Shown here piece after piece: positions 32,620-42,672 of a stretch of DNA of 64,000 bases. Positions within the stretch are counted from its first letter, which is position 1; each line of letters begins with the position of its first letter. The position numbers and the translations under genes are program-made. The notes under the pieces are model-generated. The model searched no databases, was not told the origin of the DNA, and was given only the letters and a program-made list of their open reading frames with translations. Source of the DNA: Helicobacter canis (GTDB lineage: Bacteria > Campylobacterota > Campylobacteria > Campylobacterales > Helicobacteraceae); contig NZ_UGHV01000001.1 of the NCBI RefSeq assembly GCF_900451095.1, forward strand, positions 1,736,001 through 1,800,000. Reading direction: 5' to 3'.

Positions 32620-33000
32620 TTAAAAATATTCCAACAAAAATACTCCCCAAACAAACGCAAAAAATACCAAACTCAAAAGTTGCGCTGCACTACTCATATC
32701 TTTCGCCTTTTTGGCAAAAGGATGTGGCTCGATACTCGTGTGATCAATGGCGTTTTCTATCGCTGAGTTAAAGAGCTCTACAATCACACAAAGCACTCCA
32801 GGCAAGACCAAAAGCACTTTTTGCGCAAATCCATCACCAAGCCATAGCCCCAAACACAGCCCAATGCTTGCTACTACAACCACCTGACGAAACCCCTGCT
32901 CTTCTCTCCACGCAGCCAAAAGTCCATCTCTAGAATACAAAAATGCATTGCGCACGCGTGCCAATCCACCCCCGCCCTTTTGTGCATTGCGCTTACCCAT
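32620..33000 (-). CDS. dgkA: Diacylglycerol kinase
   Basis: A 126-residue inner-membrane enzyme that phosphorylates diacylglycerol, recycling lipid. It has three hydrophobic helices and the active-site block ELFNSAIENAIDHTS with the Glu and Asn residues of the family. Convergent with cheW; it follows the unknown membrane-anchored gene on the minus strand by 1 bp and is likely in its operon. Confidence 0.9.
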   Translation of the reverse strand: MGKRNAQKGGGGLARVRNAFLYSRDGLLAAWREEQGFRQVVVVASIGLCLGLWLGDGFAQKVLLVLPGVLCVIVELFNSAIENAIDHTSIEPHPFAKKAKDMSSAAQLLSLVFFAFVWGVFLLEYF

Positions 33001-33001
33001 A

Positions 33002-34048
33002 TCAGTCCTTTTTAGACTCTATAGAATCTAGTGGAATTTCTTCAAAGCTAAATGTAACTCCAGATTTTCGCAAAGATACCGCAGGATCTTGTAACCACTC
33101 CCCAAGTGGAAAGGCATTATTAGCACTCTTATTTTTATATCCCAGCCCATAGACTACGCCATTATTCTCACCTAAAATCATACGCAATACACCATCAACC
33201 AATACTTCAAGATACTGGGCTTTCCCTCTATGATCGCCTAATAGTGCTATATACATCACAAACGCTTTCATAGACTGCAGAGATCGGGCTAGGTTTATTC
33301 GATATTGCTGGTAGGCTTGCGCATCTAGTTTTTGACCATTAGCAAGTTTTGTAATAATAGCTTGAGCCAATTCCTTAGGCTCTAAAGACAATGTAGCACT
33401 CTTAAACAACACTGGAGTATGTGATAATATCTTTTGACTATCATCTTGATAGGCTTTTAGCATTGATGACAGAGCATCGCTAAAATGCGTGGGGGCTTGA
33501 GCCAGCACATCACCAAGCCCAGCCTGCATATCCCACACAAGCTTATATGATAGATTCTTGCCTTTTGTGATACAAGCAATACTAGTATCCATCGTATCAA
33601 AATCTGGTGCCTGCTCACTCTTGTCTAGCACTCCACTGATTTTACAATCAAGAGATTGCGGAAGCAGCTCAGTAGAGAAATCCACATCTTGAGCCAGCAC
33701 GCCAAAAAGTAGCGTTAAAATCTCATCACCAGCAAATGATATTTTCTGGCTTGTTATACGCACACTTCCCTGTGTTTGCGTGAATTGCCCAAGCTCCAAG
33801 CGCACATTCTCTAGCACCACACCATCAAGCCCAATACTAGATGACTCACAAGCGATACTTTTAACCCCACTACAAGTAAAAGGCTCATAAGAGATAGAAG
33901 GAATATATTCTTGTAAAACCTGCAGCTGCGCGTTGATGGAGTTTTGCATATTATCCTTAAGCCTATAGCTTATCACGATCAACGCGACAAGCAGCACAGC
34001 AATCAGCACTCCTCCAAGCCCTAAACCCCATATAAACAACCTTTTCAT
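33002..34048 (-). CDS. Unknown protein with one N-terminal membrane helix
   Basis: A 348-residue protein with an uncleaved-looking N-terminal helix (about 5-30) and a large, mostly beta-rich region predicted outside the cytoplasm. Two Cys (SYEPFTCSGVKSIACE) and two more near the middle could form disulfides in the periplasm. I do not recognise the family. It lies between ftsK (24 bp upstream) and dgkA on the same strand, likely one transcription unit. Confidence 0.7.
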   Translation of the reverse strand: MKRLFIWGLGLGGVLIAVLLVALIVISYRLKDNMQNSINAQLQVLQEYIPSISYEPFTCSGVKSIACESSSIGLDGVVLENVRLELGQFTQTQGSVRITSQKISFAGDEILTLLFGVLAQDVDFSTELLPQSLDCKISGVLDKSEQAPDFDTMDTSIACITKGKNLSYKLVWDMQAGLGDVLAQAPTHFSDALSSMLKAYQDDSQKILSHTPVLFKSATLSLEPKELAQAIITKLANGQKLDAQAYQQYRINLARSLQSMKAFVMYIALLGDHRGKAQYLEVLVDGVLRMILGENNGVVYGLGYKNKSANNAFPLGEWLQDPAVSLRKSGVTFSFEEIPLDSIESKKD

Positions 34049-34072
34049 ACCTCTCCTTTGCTAAACTCTAGA

Positions 34073-36964
34073 TTAGCCGATGATCTCGCGCACACCTTTG
34101 GCATTGGGCGCGGACAAAAAGCCTTGCTTCTCTAGCTCTTCCACAAGCACTGCAGCTTTATTGTAGCCTATACCTAGCCTGCGCTGAAGATTGCTGATAG
34201 AAGTCTTGCCATCAAGCATCATAAGCTTTTTAGCTTCAGCGAGCAGATCACTGCTATCGCCTTGTGTCTCATCGCTCCTTGTAGCCACCCCGACAGAATC
34301 AGCCAAGAAGCTAGAATCATACTGCACCTCTCTTTGATCACGGATAAAGCCCACAATGGATTCTATCTCATCTTCACTCGCCCAAGGCGCGTGCAAGCGC
34401 AACACACTCCCGCCCCCACCAAGAGAAAACAGCATATCACCCTGCCCTAGTAGATTCTGCGCTCCTTCAGAATCCAAAATCACGCGAGAATCCATTCTTG
34501 AGCCGACTTTGTAGGCGATTTTTGCCGGGAGATTTGTCTTGATCAATCCTGTTACGACATCGACACTTGGTCGCTGGGTGGCTACAATTAAGTGTAATCC
34601 TGCCGCCCTACCCATCTGTGCTATGCGAATGATTGAGCCTTCTGCCTCCTTGCCCCCTGTCATCATAAGATCGGCAAGCTCATCAATGATGATAACAATA
34701 AAAGGCAAAATCTCACTTCCCTCACTAGCAGCTTTGGCATTATAGCCATCGATGGTTTTTGTCTTTAGGGCTTTCATCATCTCATACCTGCGCTCCATTT
34801 CTCTGGCGACATTATTGAGAGCGATTATCGCCTTTTTAGCATCAGTGATGATGGGTGTCAGCAAATGTGGGATTTCTTCATAAAGACTAAATTCTACCTT
34901 TTTAGGATCGACCATTATTAAGCGCAAATTATCGGGAGAATTACGATAAAGCAGGGATAAAATCATCGCATTAAGCCCAACACTCTTCCCGCTACCTGTG
35001 GTCCCAGCGATAAGCAAATGCGGAAGCTTTTGCAAATCTGTAACAAATGGATTCCCTACAATATCTTTCCCAAGCCCAAGCGCAAGTGGCGAAGAAGAAC
35101 CCTGAAAGACTTCACTCTCTAAAATCTCGCGCAGATAAATCATCTCTTTTTGCGAGTTTGGCACCTCAATCCCTACAACATCTTTACCCGGTATGGGAGC
35201 TTGGATACGGATTGATCGCGCACTTAGTGCCATAGCAAGATCATCACTTAAGCTTTGGATTCTACTGACTTTGACATTAGGAGCTGGGCGAAATTCAAAG
35301 GTCGTAACAACCGGACCCGAGTAGATTCTAGCCACATCGCCATCAATTTTAAACACTTTGAGCTTGGTTAGGAGATTTTGGATCTTTTGATCAATCTCAC
35401 CTTCTTCAAAGCTTATTTTTCCGCTTTGTGCGGGCTGCAGAAGTGTCGTGGGTGGCAGGACATAATCCTTAGGTCGCGCAAGCCCACCTCTCTCTAGGCT
35501 CTCTAAATGCTGCTTGCTAGATTCTAAGTCTTTTACTATTGTGGGCTGCACTCGCCTAGAAAGCTCTGTGTTTTGTGTTTTGTGTGCAAAAATCTTAGGA
35601 CTAGAATCTTTGATTTGCTCTAGTGTATCTTGGGGGCTGGGATATTGTGCTTGAGTAAATTCCCCTGCATAAGGAGATTGTATGCTTGACTGTGCTAGAG
35701 GCTGCATATCTGCTAGATGATCTTGGCTTTGTGGGTGTGATACTTGCTTGGAGTCTTTGTGCGTATCACTATCATCGTGCGCATCGTGCGCACTACTTGT
35801 GCCAATATTTGGAGAATGGGATTCTAGCATTTGAGAAGAATCTAGAGAGAGACGATCAATGGCTGGAGAATCCACCTCTATCATCTCTTGTGGTGTGCTA
35901 GATTCTAGCTTCTCTTGTGTGGGGTCAATGATTTTTGTGCGATAGGTTGCTTCATCTTTTAGCAGTGCTTCTTTCTCATAGGCTTTGGCACGAGAGATAG
36001 CCTGATCCACATCGATATGTAGCATCTCGGCATCTTTATTCATCTGGCTTGGATCAATAAGCCGGACCATCGCCCTATGCCGCTCTTCTTCCTGCTCTTT
36101 TATATATCTCTCGCGTTCCTCATCGCGGTAAAGCACTACGACCTTTTTCTCATCAAACTTTGGAGCTTCCCTTGGAGCTTCTTGCAAGGGCGATGAAAAG
36201 GACGACGAGAGATTTTGTAGCTGAGTGGCATTGGGCATATCCGCGAGACTAGATTCTAGGCTAGGCATTTGATCAAAAGACTCTTGAGTAGAATGCGCCC
36301 TGTGCATTGTCGTTTGCTCAGCATTGATCTTGCTGGATTCTAGTTGGATAGGATTTTTAGCACGCCCTTGATAGTCAAACTCCTTGATCGATGGAGAGGC
36401 AAACACTCTTTCAAGCCACGCAGTAGTAGCTTTGTATAAATATCGCGCATACGCTACACACCTAGGAGCAAGATACAAAAACGCTTCTTTTACATTGCGC
36501 ACAAGATAGCGCGTGAGCGTAAGCACGGCATTTTGCAGGGATTTTTGTGCAGTAATCACAGCAGTAGGACATAGCAAAAGCACCCCGGCATACACACACA
36601 CTATCACTAGAATCCACACGCCAAATGCGCCAAAATTTGGCATAATCTTGGCGATAAGAAGCGCACCAAGCAAGCCCTTATCCAACCAAAGCGACTGCAC
36701 CAAAAGCACACCTAAGCTTAGTAGCAAAACAGCGATGATAATTTTCACTCGCTTTGGGCTAAGTGTAGAATCCTTATATAGCGCATACGCTGGATAGAGT
36801 AAAAAGAGCAAATACACATAGCCCAAATACCCAAACCAAGATAGATTAAGCATCGCAAATGCCCTGCCCATCTCGCCCATTTCACCGCTCTGTCCAAAAA
36901 TAGTCGCCAAGGTTAGGATAATAAACAACGCGCACCAAGCACACAAAATGTAGATTTTTTTAAT
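34073..36964 (-). CDS. ftsK: DNA translocase FtsK/SpoIIIE
   Basis: A membrane-anchored motor of about 963 residues that pumps chromosome ends through the division septum. Four hydrophobic helices fill the first 170 residues, then a long acidic, Ser-rich linker with many repeat-derived LESS or LDSS tracts, then the alpha/beta motor (Walker A AGTTGSGKSVG, Walker B IIDELADLMM, IVATQRPSVDVV) and the gamma winged helix at the C-terminus. The start is uncertain: a TGCTATAAT promoter has its -10 at 37004-36999, which excludes the ATGs at 37054 and 37030. The best ribosome site, AAAAGGG, is 6 bases before an ATT at 36964, giving IKKIYILCAW, which fits H. pylori FtsK. A TTG at 36946 is the alternative. 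Confidence 0.9.
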   Translation of the reverse strand: MKKIYILCAWCALFIILTLATIFGQSGEMGEMGRAFAMLNLSWFGYLGYVYLLFLLYPAYALYKDSTLSPKRVKIIIAVLLLSLGVLLVQSLWLDKGLLGALLIAKIMPNFGAFGVWILVIVCVYAGVLLLCPTAVITAQKSLQNAVLTLTRYLVRNVKEAFLYLAPRCVAYARYLYKATTAWLERVFASPSIKEFDYQGRAKNPIQLESSKINAEQTTMHRAHSTQESFDQMPSLESSLADMPNATQLQNLSSSFSSPLQEAPREAPKFDEKKVVVLYRDEERERYIKEQEEERHRAMVRLIDPSQMNKDAEMLHIDVDQAISRAKAYEKEALLKDEATYRTKIIDPTQEKLESSTPQEMIEVDSPAIDRLSLDSSQMLESHSPNIGTSSAHDAHDDSDTHKDSKQVSHPQSQDHLADMQPLAQSSIQSPYAGEFTQAQYPSPQDTLEQIKDSSPKIFAHKTQNTELSRRVQPTIVKDLESSKQHLESLERGGLARPKDYVLPPTTLLQPAQSGKISFEEGEIDQKIQNLLTKLKVFKIDGDVARIYSGPVVTTFEFRPAPNVKVSRIQSLSDDLAMALSARSIRIQAPIPGKDVVGIEVPNSQKEMIYLREILESEVFQGSSSPLALGLGKDIVGNPFVTDLQKLPHLLIAGTTGSGKSVGLNAMILSLLYRNSPDNLRLIMVDPKKVEFSLYEEIPHLLTPIITDAKKAIIALNNVAREMERRYEMMKALKTKTIDGYNAKAASEGSEILPFIVIIIDELADLMMTGGKEAEGSIIRIAQMGRAAGLHLIVATQRPSVDVVTGLIKTNLPAKIAYKVGSRMDSRVILDSEGAQNLLGQGDMLFSLGGGGSVLRLHAPWASEDEIESIVGFIRDQREVQYDSSFLADSVGVATRSDETQGDSSDLLAEAKKLMMLDGKTSISNLQRRLGIGYNKAAVLVEELEKQGFLSAPNAKGVREIIG

Positions 36965-36998
36965 GCTAAACCCTTTTAAGCAAAAATTTTTTAAATAT

Positions 36999-37007
36999 AT
37001 TATAGCA
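36999..37007 (-). promoter_or_regulatory. Extended -10 promoter of ftsK
   Basis: Minus strand TGCTATAAT. It lies downstream of both in-frame ATGs, which forces a non-ATG start for ftsK. Confidence 0.65.
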
Positions 37008-37048
37008 TATATAGAAAAATCTACTTTCATTTCACACAGGGGGCATAA

Positions 37049-38512
37049 ATGCACGGAAGAATAAGCCGCTATTCTATGGCGACAGGATCTGGCGTTGTTA
37101 CCAATTATTCAAAGAAAATCTTTGAACTACGCAAGGAACATTGGCACGATCGCAAACTTCTACCAGCAGCAGGAATGTATGTGGAGTTTCGCCTTGATGA
37201 AAGCGGACATATTGTCGATGCACACAGCTCTGCCTATCAAGAGTTTGGCGCAGATTCACTTATCAAAGAAATAGACTTTTGGAAGACAGATACCGATGAA
37301 GAGCTGCGCACAAAGGAAGCTGATTTACGCAACCAAATCGCAGAAAATATCTTCAAGCAGACAAACTACCTGGAGATGAAAGCTATTGAAGCATCTGTAT
37401 CTGTGGAAGACTGCTTAAAAGAATACTTCACCCCAGAATCTAACTCTATCAAATTCTCGCTTGCAGACATTGAAGAAGTCGCCCCAGAAAATCAGCTCAA
37501 TTATCTCATTGTCCGCCGATTTCTCTCAAAAGCTATGGATTATCTTGTGTATTGTGATAAAAACATTACCCCCGATGTCTTTGCTAGCGATCTACAAAAG
37601 GTCAATAACCTAGAATACTCCTACAAAGCCTTAGTCCAAAGTGCCAACCTAAAGCCAGCTTCCATCTACCAAGATATGTTTTTAGAAAAGCAGCTTCACT
37701 ATCGTGGCGCGATCAAGGCGATCTTGGGTATCAAAGAAAAAACCATCCAACTACGCAATAAAGTAAAATTCTGTATGAATGAAGTCCGCAAGCTTAGAAA
37801 CCAAATGGAGCTCAATAAAAAAGACTCTTCGCTCCCAGCAAAGCTTGAGACGCAAAAGACCATTATGGCAAAAGCAGAAGAAGAAGTAAAAATCCTAACA
37901 GGCTGCCAAGAGCGGCTAGAAACTATCACAAAAAATTTTAGAGAAAGCTACTTAAATGAGTTTAGCGAGACTTTCCACAAAATGCACAATGATCTAGTCG
38001 ATCAAACACGCGATGCGCTAAATCTTGTCGCCACCACCCTTGATAATAAAATGTGGAAAATCGGTATGTCATCTACTGCCATACACAACAACTTCTTCAA
38101 GCACGATATTAACAACCCCTATTGCACAATGACTTTCTATGGGCAGTATCTCAAGCGACTTGACAAAAACAAGCTTGCTGATAATGAAAAAACAGGCTAC
38201 AACTACTTCCACAAATACAAAAAACAGCACGAAAAGCTTTTTTTAATCTACACTACAAACCAAAAGCTTGAGATGTATCTAAAGCTTCAAATAATGTCTG
38301 CTTCTAAAGAATATAGTGTTGTTATCGCCAAAACTGATGGAGAGTTTCTCTCACATATCAACTCCCAATCATTTGAGCTAGGCTATATCGATCCTTTTAT
38401 CCGCGGGAATCCAAAGCAGCTTGTCGAAGATGCCAAGACTTCAAAACACAATAAAACCACGCGTTTTGTTGTCATATCACAAAAGCAAGCCCAAATTCTA
38501 GCAAATAAATAG
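37049..38512 (+). CDS. Unknown protein with a cold-shock-like N-terminal segment
   Basis: A 487-residue cytoplasmic protein. Residues 1-60 (GRISRYSMATGSGVVTNYSK, FELRKEHW, GMYVEFRLDE) resemble a cold-shock/OB fold. Residues about 90-330 are helical, with a coiled coil near 225-290. The last 130 residues look alpha/beta (FLIYTTNQKLEMYLKLQIM, YSVVIAKTDGE) like a degenerate receiver domain. I cannot assign a function. It starts just after CAGGGGG-like sequence, divergent from ftsK, 60 bp before sppA, and conserved in character (no repeat words inside), which suggests a housekeeping role. Confidence 0.7.
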   Translation: MHGRISRYSMATGSGVVTNYSKKIFELRKEHWHDRKLLPAAGMYVEFRLDESGHIVDAHSSAYQEFGADSLIKEIDFWKTDTDEELRTKEADLRNQIAENIFKQTNYLEMKAIEASVSVEDCLKEYFTPESNSIKFSLADIEEVAPENQLNYLIVRRFLSKAMDYLVYCDKNITPDVFASDLQKVNNLEYSYKALVQSANLKPASIYQDMFLEKQLHYRGAIKAILGIKEKTIQLRNKVKFCMNEVRKLRNQMELNKKDSSLPAKLETQKTIMAKAEEEVKILTGCQERLETITKNFRESYLNEFSETFHKMHNDLVDQTRDALNLVATTLDNKMWKIGMSSTAIHNNFFKHDINNPYCTMTFYGQYLKRLDKNKLADNEKTGYNYFHKYKKQHEKLFLIYTTNQKLEMYLKLQIMSASKEYSVVIAKTDGEFLSHINSQSFELGYIDPFIRGNPKQLVEDAKTSKHNKTTRFVVISQKQAQILANK

Positions 38513-38572
38513 TCCCTAACACACAAGAAATGATCCATATCTTAATCTGTGTAGGTCTCTTAAGGAACCCAA

Positions 38573-39433
38573 ATGATTAAAAAGTTTTTTGCGCCATTTA
38601 TCGCGATACTTGAATGTCTTACTAAATACTTCAAAGCCTTTGTTTTTTTGCTCATTGTAGCAGTGCTAATTTTTAGCACAAGAGAGCCTAAGCAGCACCC
38701 AAATCTCGCTAGAATCCACCTTAAAGGCGCGATAGTGGATTCTGCTATGCTACGCACACAAATCGAGGATTTACGCAATTATCCTAGCTTGCAAGGCGTG
38801 CTATTTGTGATTGACTCTCCGGGTGGAGCGGTGGGGGCAAGCGTGGAAATGGCTGATCTCATCAAAGAGCTCGCTAGCACAATGCCTGTGGTCGTGCATA
38901 CAGAAGGGATTATGGCAAGTGGATCGTATTATGCTGGTGTATATGCGAGCAGAATCTATGCCAATCGCGGTGCGCTAATCGGGAGCATTGGCGTGCTATT
39001 TAACGGCGCAAATCTGCAAGAACTCTTTAAAAAAATCGGCTATGAGCCACAGATAATCGCAGCTGGCGAGTATAAAGAAATAGGCGCGTATTACCGCGAC
39101 TGGACACAAAAAGAACGCACCTATATACAAAACCTTATCCAAGAAGAATACCAAACTTTCATCACCGATGTCGCAAAAGCACGGAATCTAGAGCTAAAGG
39201 ATTCTAGCAAGTTTGCTGAAGGCAGGGTGTTTAATGCCGCTAAAGCTAAGGAGTTGGGGCTGATTGATGATGTCATCTCCCGTAATCAAGCCATAGACAA
39301 ACTAAAAGAACTCGCCCAAGTAGAAGAAGCACTATGGCTTGAAAAAAGCTCGTGGCAAGGCTATTTAGACTCTCTTGTAGAATCCACTTTAAGCAGAATG
39401 CTTGGCTCTATGCTTGGGGTAGGATTGCGATGA
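38573..39433 (+). CDS. sppA: Signal peptide peptidase SppA (protease IV, S49)
   Basis: A 286-residue membrane-anchored serine protease that digests cleaved signal peptides. One N-terminal helix is followed by the S49 domain with FVIDSPGGAVGAS, the nucleophile in IMASGSYYAG and the Lys in AAGEYKEIG. Single-domain form, as in H. pylori. AAGGAAC precedes the ATG. Its stop overlaps the purU ATG (ATGA). Confidence 0.93.
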   Translation: MIKKFFAPFIAILECLTKYFKAFVFLLIVAVLIFSTREPKQHPNLARIHLKGAIVDSAMLRTQIEDLRNYPSLQGVLFVIDSPGGAVGASVEMADLIKELASTMPVVVHTEGIMASGSYYAGVYASRIYANRGALIGSIGVLFNGANLQELFKKIGYEPQIIAAGEYKEIGAYYRDWTQKERTYIQNLIQEEYQTFITDVAKARNLELKDSSKFAEGRVFNAAKAKELGLIDDVISRNQAIDKLKELAQVEEALWLEKSSWQGYLDSLVESTLSRMLGSMLGVGLR

Positions 39434-40257
39434 AGCATATATTGCTTATTAGCACTAAAGATAGAAGCGGGCTTATCTATCAAGTCTCTAAGATTTTGCA
39501 CGAAGCAGGGCTAAATATCGAGAAAAATGATGAATTTGTCGATAGAGATGCGATGATATTTTTTATGCGCACGCAAATTGCTGGCACACTAGATGAAAAG
39601 TGGATTCTAGCAACTCTACAAAACGCTCTCGACAAAGATGCTCATATCACACTAAAACCTATGGCAAAAAAGTCCCTAATCATTCTCGCTACCAAAGAAA
39701 ACCACTGCCTTGGTGATTTGCTACTGCGCTATGATAGTGGCGAGCTACACGCCCATATCCAAGCAGTCATCGCTAATCATAACGACCTAGAGGAGCTTGT
39801 GCGCCGTTTTGATATACCATTTTACTGCGTAGAATCCAGCGATGATAGGCAAGCACACGAACAAGCCCTTACAAATATTATTGATCGCTATTGCCCAGAT
39901 GTAATTGCCCTTGCTAAATATATGCGGATTCTCTCTCCTATGTTTGTAGCACGCTATGCAGGCAAGATGATCAATATCCACCATAGCTTCCTCCCCGCAT
40001 TTATTGGAGCTAATCCCTACAAGCAGGCGTATGAAAGAGGGGTGAAAATCATCGGTGCTACCGCGCATTTTGTTACCCAAGATCTTGATGAAGGACCTAT
40101 TATTGCACAAGATATTATTAAAATCGATCACACCTTTAGCTGGCAAGATATGCAAAAAGCCGGACGCAATGTCGAAAAAAGTGTCTTTGCTCACGCGCTT
40201 GATCTGATCTTGCACGATCGCGTCTTTATCAATGGTAATAAGACCATTGTGTTTTGA
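39430..40257 (+). CDS. purU: Formyltetrahydrofolate deformylase
   Basis: A 275-residue enzyme that hydrolyses 10-formyl-THF to formate and THF. An N-terminal ACT domain (LLISTKDRSGLIYQVSKIL) is followed by a formyltransferase domain with INIHHSFLPAFIGANPY and HFVTQDLDEGPIIAQD, where His and Asp are catalytic. The start at 39430 overlaps the sppA stop; the open frame upstream lies inside sppA. Confidence 0.92.
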   Translation: MKHILLISTKDRSGLIYQVSKILHEAGLNIEKNDEFVDRDAMIFFMRTQIAGTLDEKWILATLQNALDKDAHITLKPMAKKSLIILATKENHCLGDLLLRYDSGELHAHIQAVIANHNDLEELVRRFDIPFYCVESSDDRQAHEQALTNIIDRYCPDVIALAKYMRILSPMFVARYAGKMINIHHSFLPAFIGANPYKQAYERGVKIIGATAHFVTQDLDEGPIIAQDIIKIDHTFSWQDMQKAGRNVEKSVFAHALDLILHDRVFINGNKTIVF

Positions 40258-40315
40258 TCTGCTAAGGCTTTGCTAGGATATACTAGCTTACCCCACACCA
40301 ATACAAAGGACTACT

Positions 40316-41590
40316 ATGGACTATCTACACATCACAGGAGGCTCAAAGCTACACGGACAAGTGCAAATCTCTGGAGCAAAAAACGCCGCTCTCCCCCTAC
40401 TCTCTGCCGCACTGCTATCAAATACACCTATGAAAATCGACAATCTCCCCAATGTCGCTGATGTCAAAACACTCGCTAAACTTTTGGAGCATTTAGGTGC
40501 GATAGTGAGCTGGGATAGCCCACATAGTGCGCAAATTGATGCAAGCCACATTATCCATACCAAAGCGATTTATGATATTGTGCGCAAAATGCGCGCTTCT
40601 ATTTTGGTGCTTGGACCACTACTTGCACGCGTGGGGCATTGTGAGGTAAGCCTGCCGGGTGGCTGCGCTATTGGCGCACGCCCCGTAGATCTCCACATAG
40701 CTGCTATGGAAAAAATGGGCGCACAAATCACAATCCAAGGTGGCTATATCGTAGCTAGCGCACCAAATGGGCTACAAGGCACACAAATTGTCTTTGACAA
40801 AATCACCGTAACAGGCTGTGAAAATGTCATTATGGCAGCAGCCCTAGCCAAAGGGCGCACGCAAATCATTAACGCCGCTAGAGAGCCAGAAGTAGTCCAG
40901 CTCTGCGAAGTGCTTATGCAAGCAGGCGTGGAGATACAGGGCGTGGGGACTTCTGTGCTAGATATCCGCGGCACAGATAGGGAGCCACTTAGCTTCAAGC
41001 CTTTTTCTGTGATACCAGATAGAATTGAAGCAGGCACTTATCTATGCGCAGCAGCCATCACAAATAGCCCTATAAATCTTACAAACGCTAATCCAACCCA
41101 CCTTGAAGCCGTGCTTGAAAAACTCCGCCAAATCGGCTTCACCCTAGAATCCACAAAGGATTCTATCAGTATTTTTCCAGCCACAAAGCGACAAGGCTTT
41201 GAGCTTATTACCACAGAACACCCCGGCTTCCCTACCGATATGCAGGCGCAATTTATGAGCCTAGCTACACAGTGTCAAGGCACAAGCGTGATACAAGAGC
41301 GGCTCTTTGAAAATCGCTTTATGCACGCAAGTGAGCTACAACGACTTGGAGCAAATATCACACTAAAAGGCAACACTGCCACAATCATTGGCAACGATGA
41401 GCGCAATCCACTTGTAGGTGCAGATGTGATGGCGACAGATTTGCGCGCCTCATCGGCGTTGGTGCTTGCTGGGCTTGTGGCACAAGGCAGCACTAATGTG
41501 CATAGGATTTACCACCTTGATCGCGGCTATGAGAACTTAGAGCAAAAGCTTGAAGGGCTAGGCGCAAATATTGTGCGCAAAAAGTCGTAA
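40316..41590 (+). CDS. murA: UDP-N-acetylglucosamine 1-carboxyvinyltransferase
   Basis: A 424-residue enzyme for the first committed step of peptidoglycan synthesis, adding enolpyruvate to UDP-GlcNAc. [11 protein letters not shown] near the start, the active-site Cys in [15 protein letters not shown], and the RAG-like [12 protein letters not shown] block are all present. The Cys means it should be fosfomycin sensitive at this residue. Starts after AAGGACTACT. Confidence 0.95.
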   Translation: MDYLHITGGSKLHGQVQISGAKNAALPLLSAALLSNTPMKIDNLPNVADVKTLAKLLEHLGAIVSWDSPHSAQIDASHIIHTKAIYDIVRKMRASILVLGPLLARVGHCEVSLPGGCAIGARPVDLHIAAMEKMGAQITIQGGYIVASAPNGLQGTQIVFDKITVTGCENVIMAAALAKGRTQIINAAREPEVVQLCEVLMQAGVEIQGVGTSVLDIRGTDREPLSFKPFSVIPDRIEAGTYLCAAAITNSPINLTNANPTHLEAVLEKLRQIGFTLESTKDSISIFPATKRQGFELITTEHPGFPTDMQAQFMSLATQCQGTSVIQERLFENRFMHASELQRLGANITLKGNTATIIGNDERNPLVGADVMATDLRASSALVLAGLVAQGSTNVHRIYHLDRGYENLEQKLEGLGANIVRKKS

Positions 41591-41660
41591 TCTCTAGCGA
41601 TTCAGTCTTGGGCGAGCAATGCGCGTGATTGCGTGATTTTGGGGTAGGAGCTACCTTGTC

Positions 41661-42014
41661 GTGTGTCTTTGTGTGTTCATTTTTGCTGCGTGTAGTGGCA
41701 CGATATTTTATCTCTATGTGCTACAAGTCTATCAAACACATCTCACATATAACCCAGCTCGCATAGGCTCACACAAAGATATATTCCCCACTCTCTATGC
41801 CCTTAGCCTATCAAATACCGCTCATAAGAGTTTAAGCGGGCGCAATATACTTGCTAAGATGGCTAAAAACTTCACCTATTCGCGTGATACAAGCTTCGCC
41901 CTACACGACAAAAAGACTTTATGGAGCTTTATAATGAGCTTTTTACCTATGCTATCGCGCGGAGAATCCAAAACGCCAATACTACACACGACAGCCCATA
42001 AGTATCTCGCATAG
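41661..42014 (+). pseudogene. C-terminal remnant of a sulfatase-type phosphoethanolamine/LTA transferase
   Basis: A 117-codon open stretch from a GTG with no ribosome site. The piece YNPARIGSHKDIFPTLYALS with NTAHKSLSGRNI is the typical C-terminal sulfatase-fold block (HxDIxPTL) of alkaline-phosphatase-like membrane transferases. The N-terminal membrane part and catalytic Thr are missing, so this is a decayed gene. No other product is expected from the spacer between murA and petA. Confidence 0.6.
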
Positions 42015-42159
42015 CCAATCGCCCATAGACAATATTAGACTCTCCCTAATATACGCTATCTGGGCGTGTTTATTTAAAAATATTTAACCAAAAATTAAAG
42101 TAAAATTTAAGTGTTTAGCGTTACAATCGGTGTTTCAAAAAGCTAAAAAAGGAGAGAGT

Positions 42160-42663
42160 ATGGCTGAAGTCAAGAGACGCGATTTCTTAGGGCTCACGCT
42201 CGGTGGTGTCGCTGCGGTTGGCGGTATCGCTTCACTAATTGCTATGAAAAAGACTTGGGATCCATTGCCGAGTGTTGTTTCTGCCGGATTTACGACAGTA
42301 GATATAGGCAATATGCAAGAAGGAGAGTTTTCTCAGGTCGAGTGGCGTGGAAAGCCGGTATTTATCATAAGAAAGTCTAGCAATGATGCTTTTGATGATA
42401 AGCGCGACTTTAAAATCGGTGATAAAGTTTATACGCTTGGCTTGCAAGTATGCACGCACCTAGGTTGTATCCCCCTATATAAATCAAACGAAAAAGAATT
42501 TCTCTGTCCGTGCCACGGCGGTAGATTCACAATCAGTGGCGTCAATATTGAGGGCACTCCACCGCCACGCCCATTTGATATTCCGCCATTTAAGATAGAT
42601 GGCACAACCCTAACGCTTGGTGAAGCTGGGGAAGAATACAACAAAATGATCGCATTAGCTTAA
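42160..42663 (+). CDS. petA: Ubiquinol-cytochrome c reductase Rieske iron-sulfur subunit
   Basis: A 167-residue subunit of the bc1 complex, electron carrier on the periplasmic side. It starts KRRDFLGLTLGG, a twin-arginine type leader and anchor, and has the cluster ligands CTHLGC and CPCHGG. AAAGGAGAG precedes the ATG at 42160. First gene of petABC. Confidence 0.95.
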   Translation: MAEVKRRDFLGLTLGGVAAVGGIASLIAMKKTWDPLPSVVSAGFTTVDIGNMQEGEFSQVEWRGKPVFIIRKSSNDAFDDKRDFKIGDKVYTLGLQVCTHLGCIPLYKSNEKEFLCPCHGGRFTISGVNIEGTPPPRPFDIPPFKIDGTTLTLGEAGEEYNKMIALA

Positions 42664-42672
42664 GGAGAAAGT

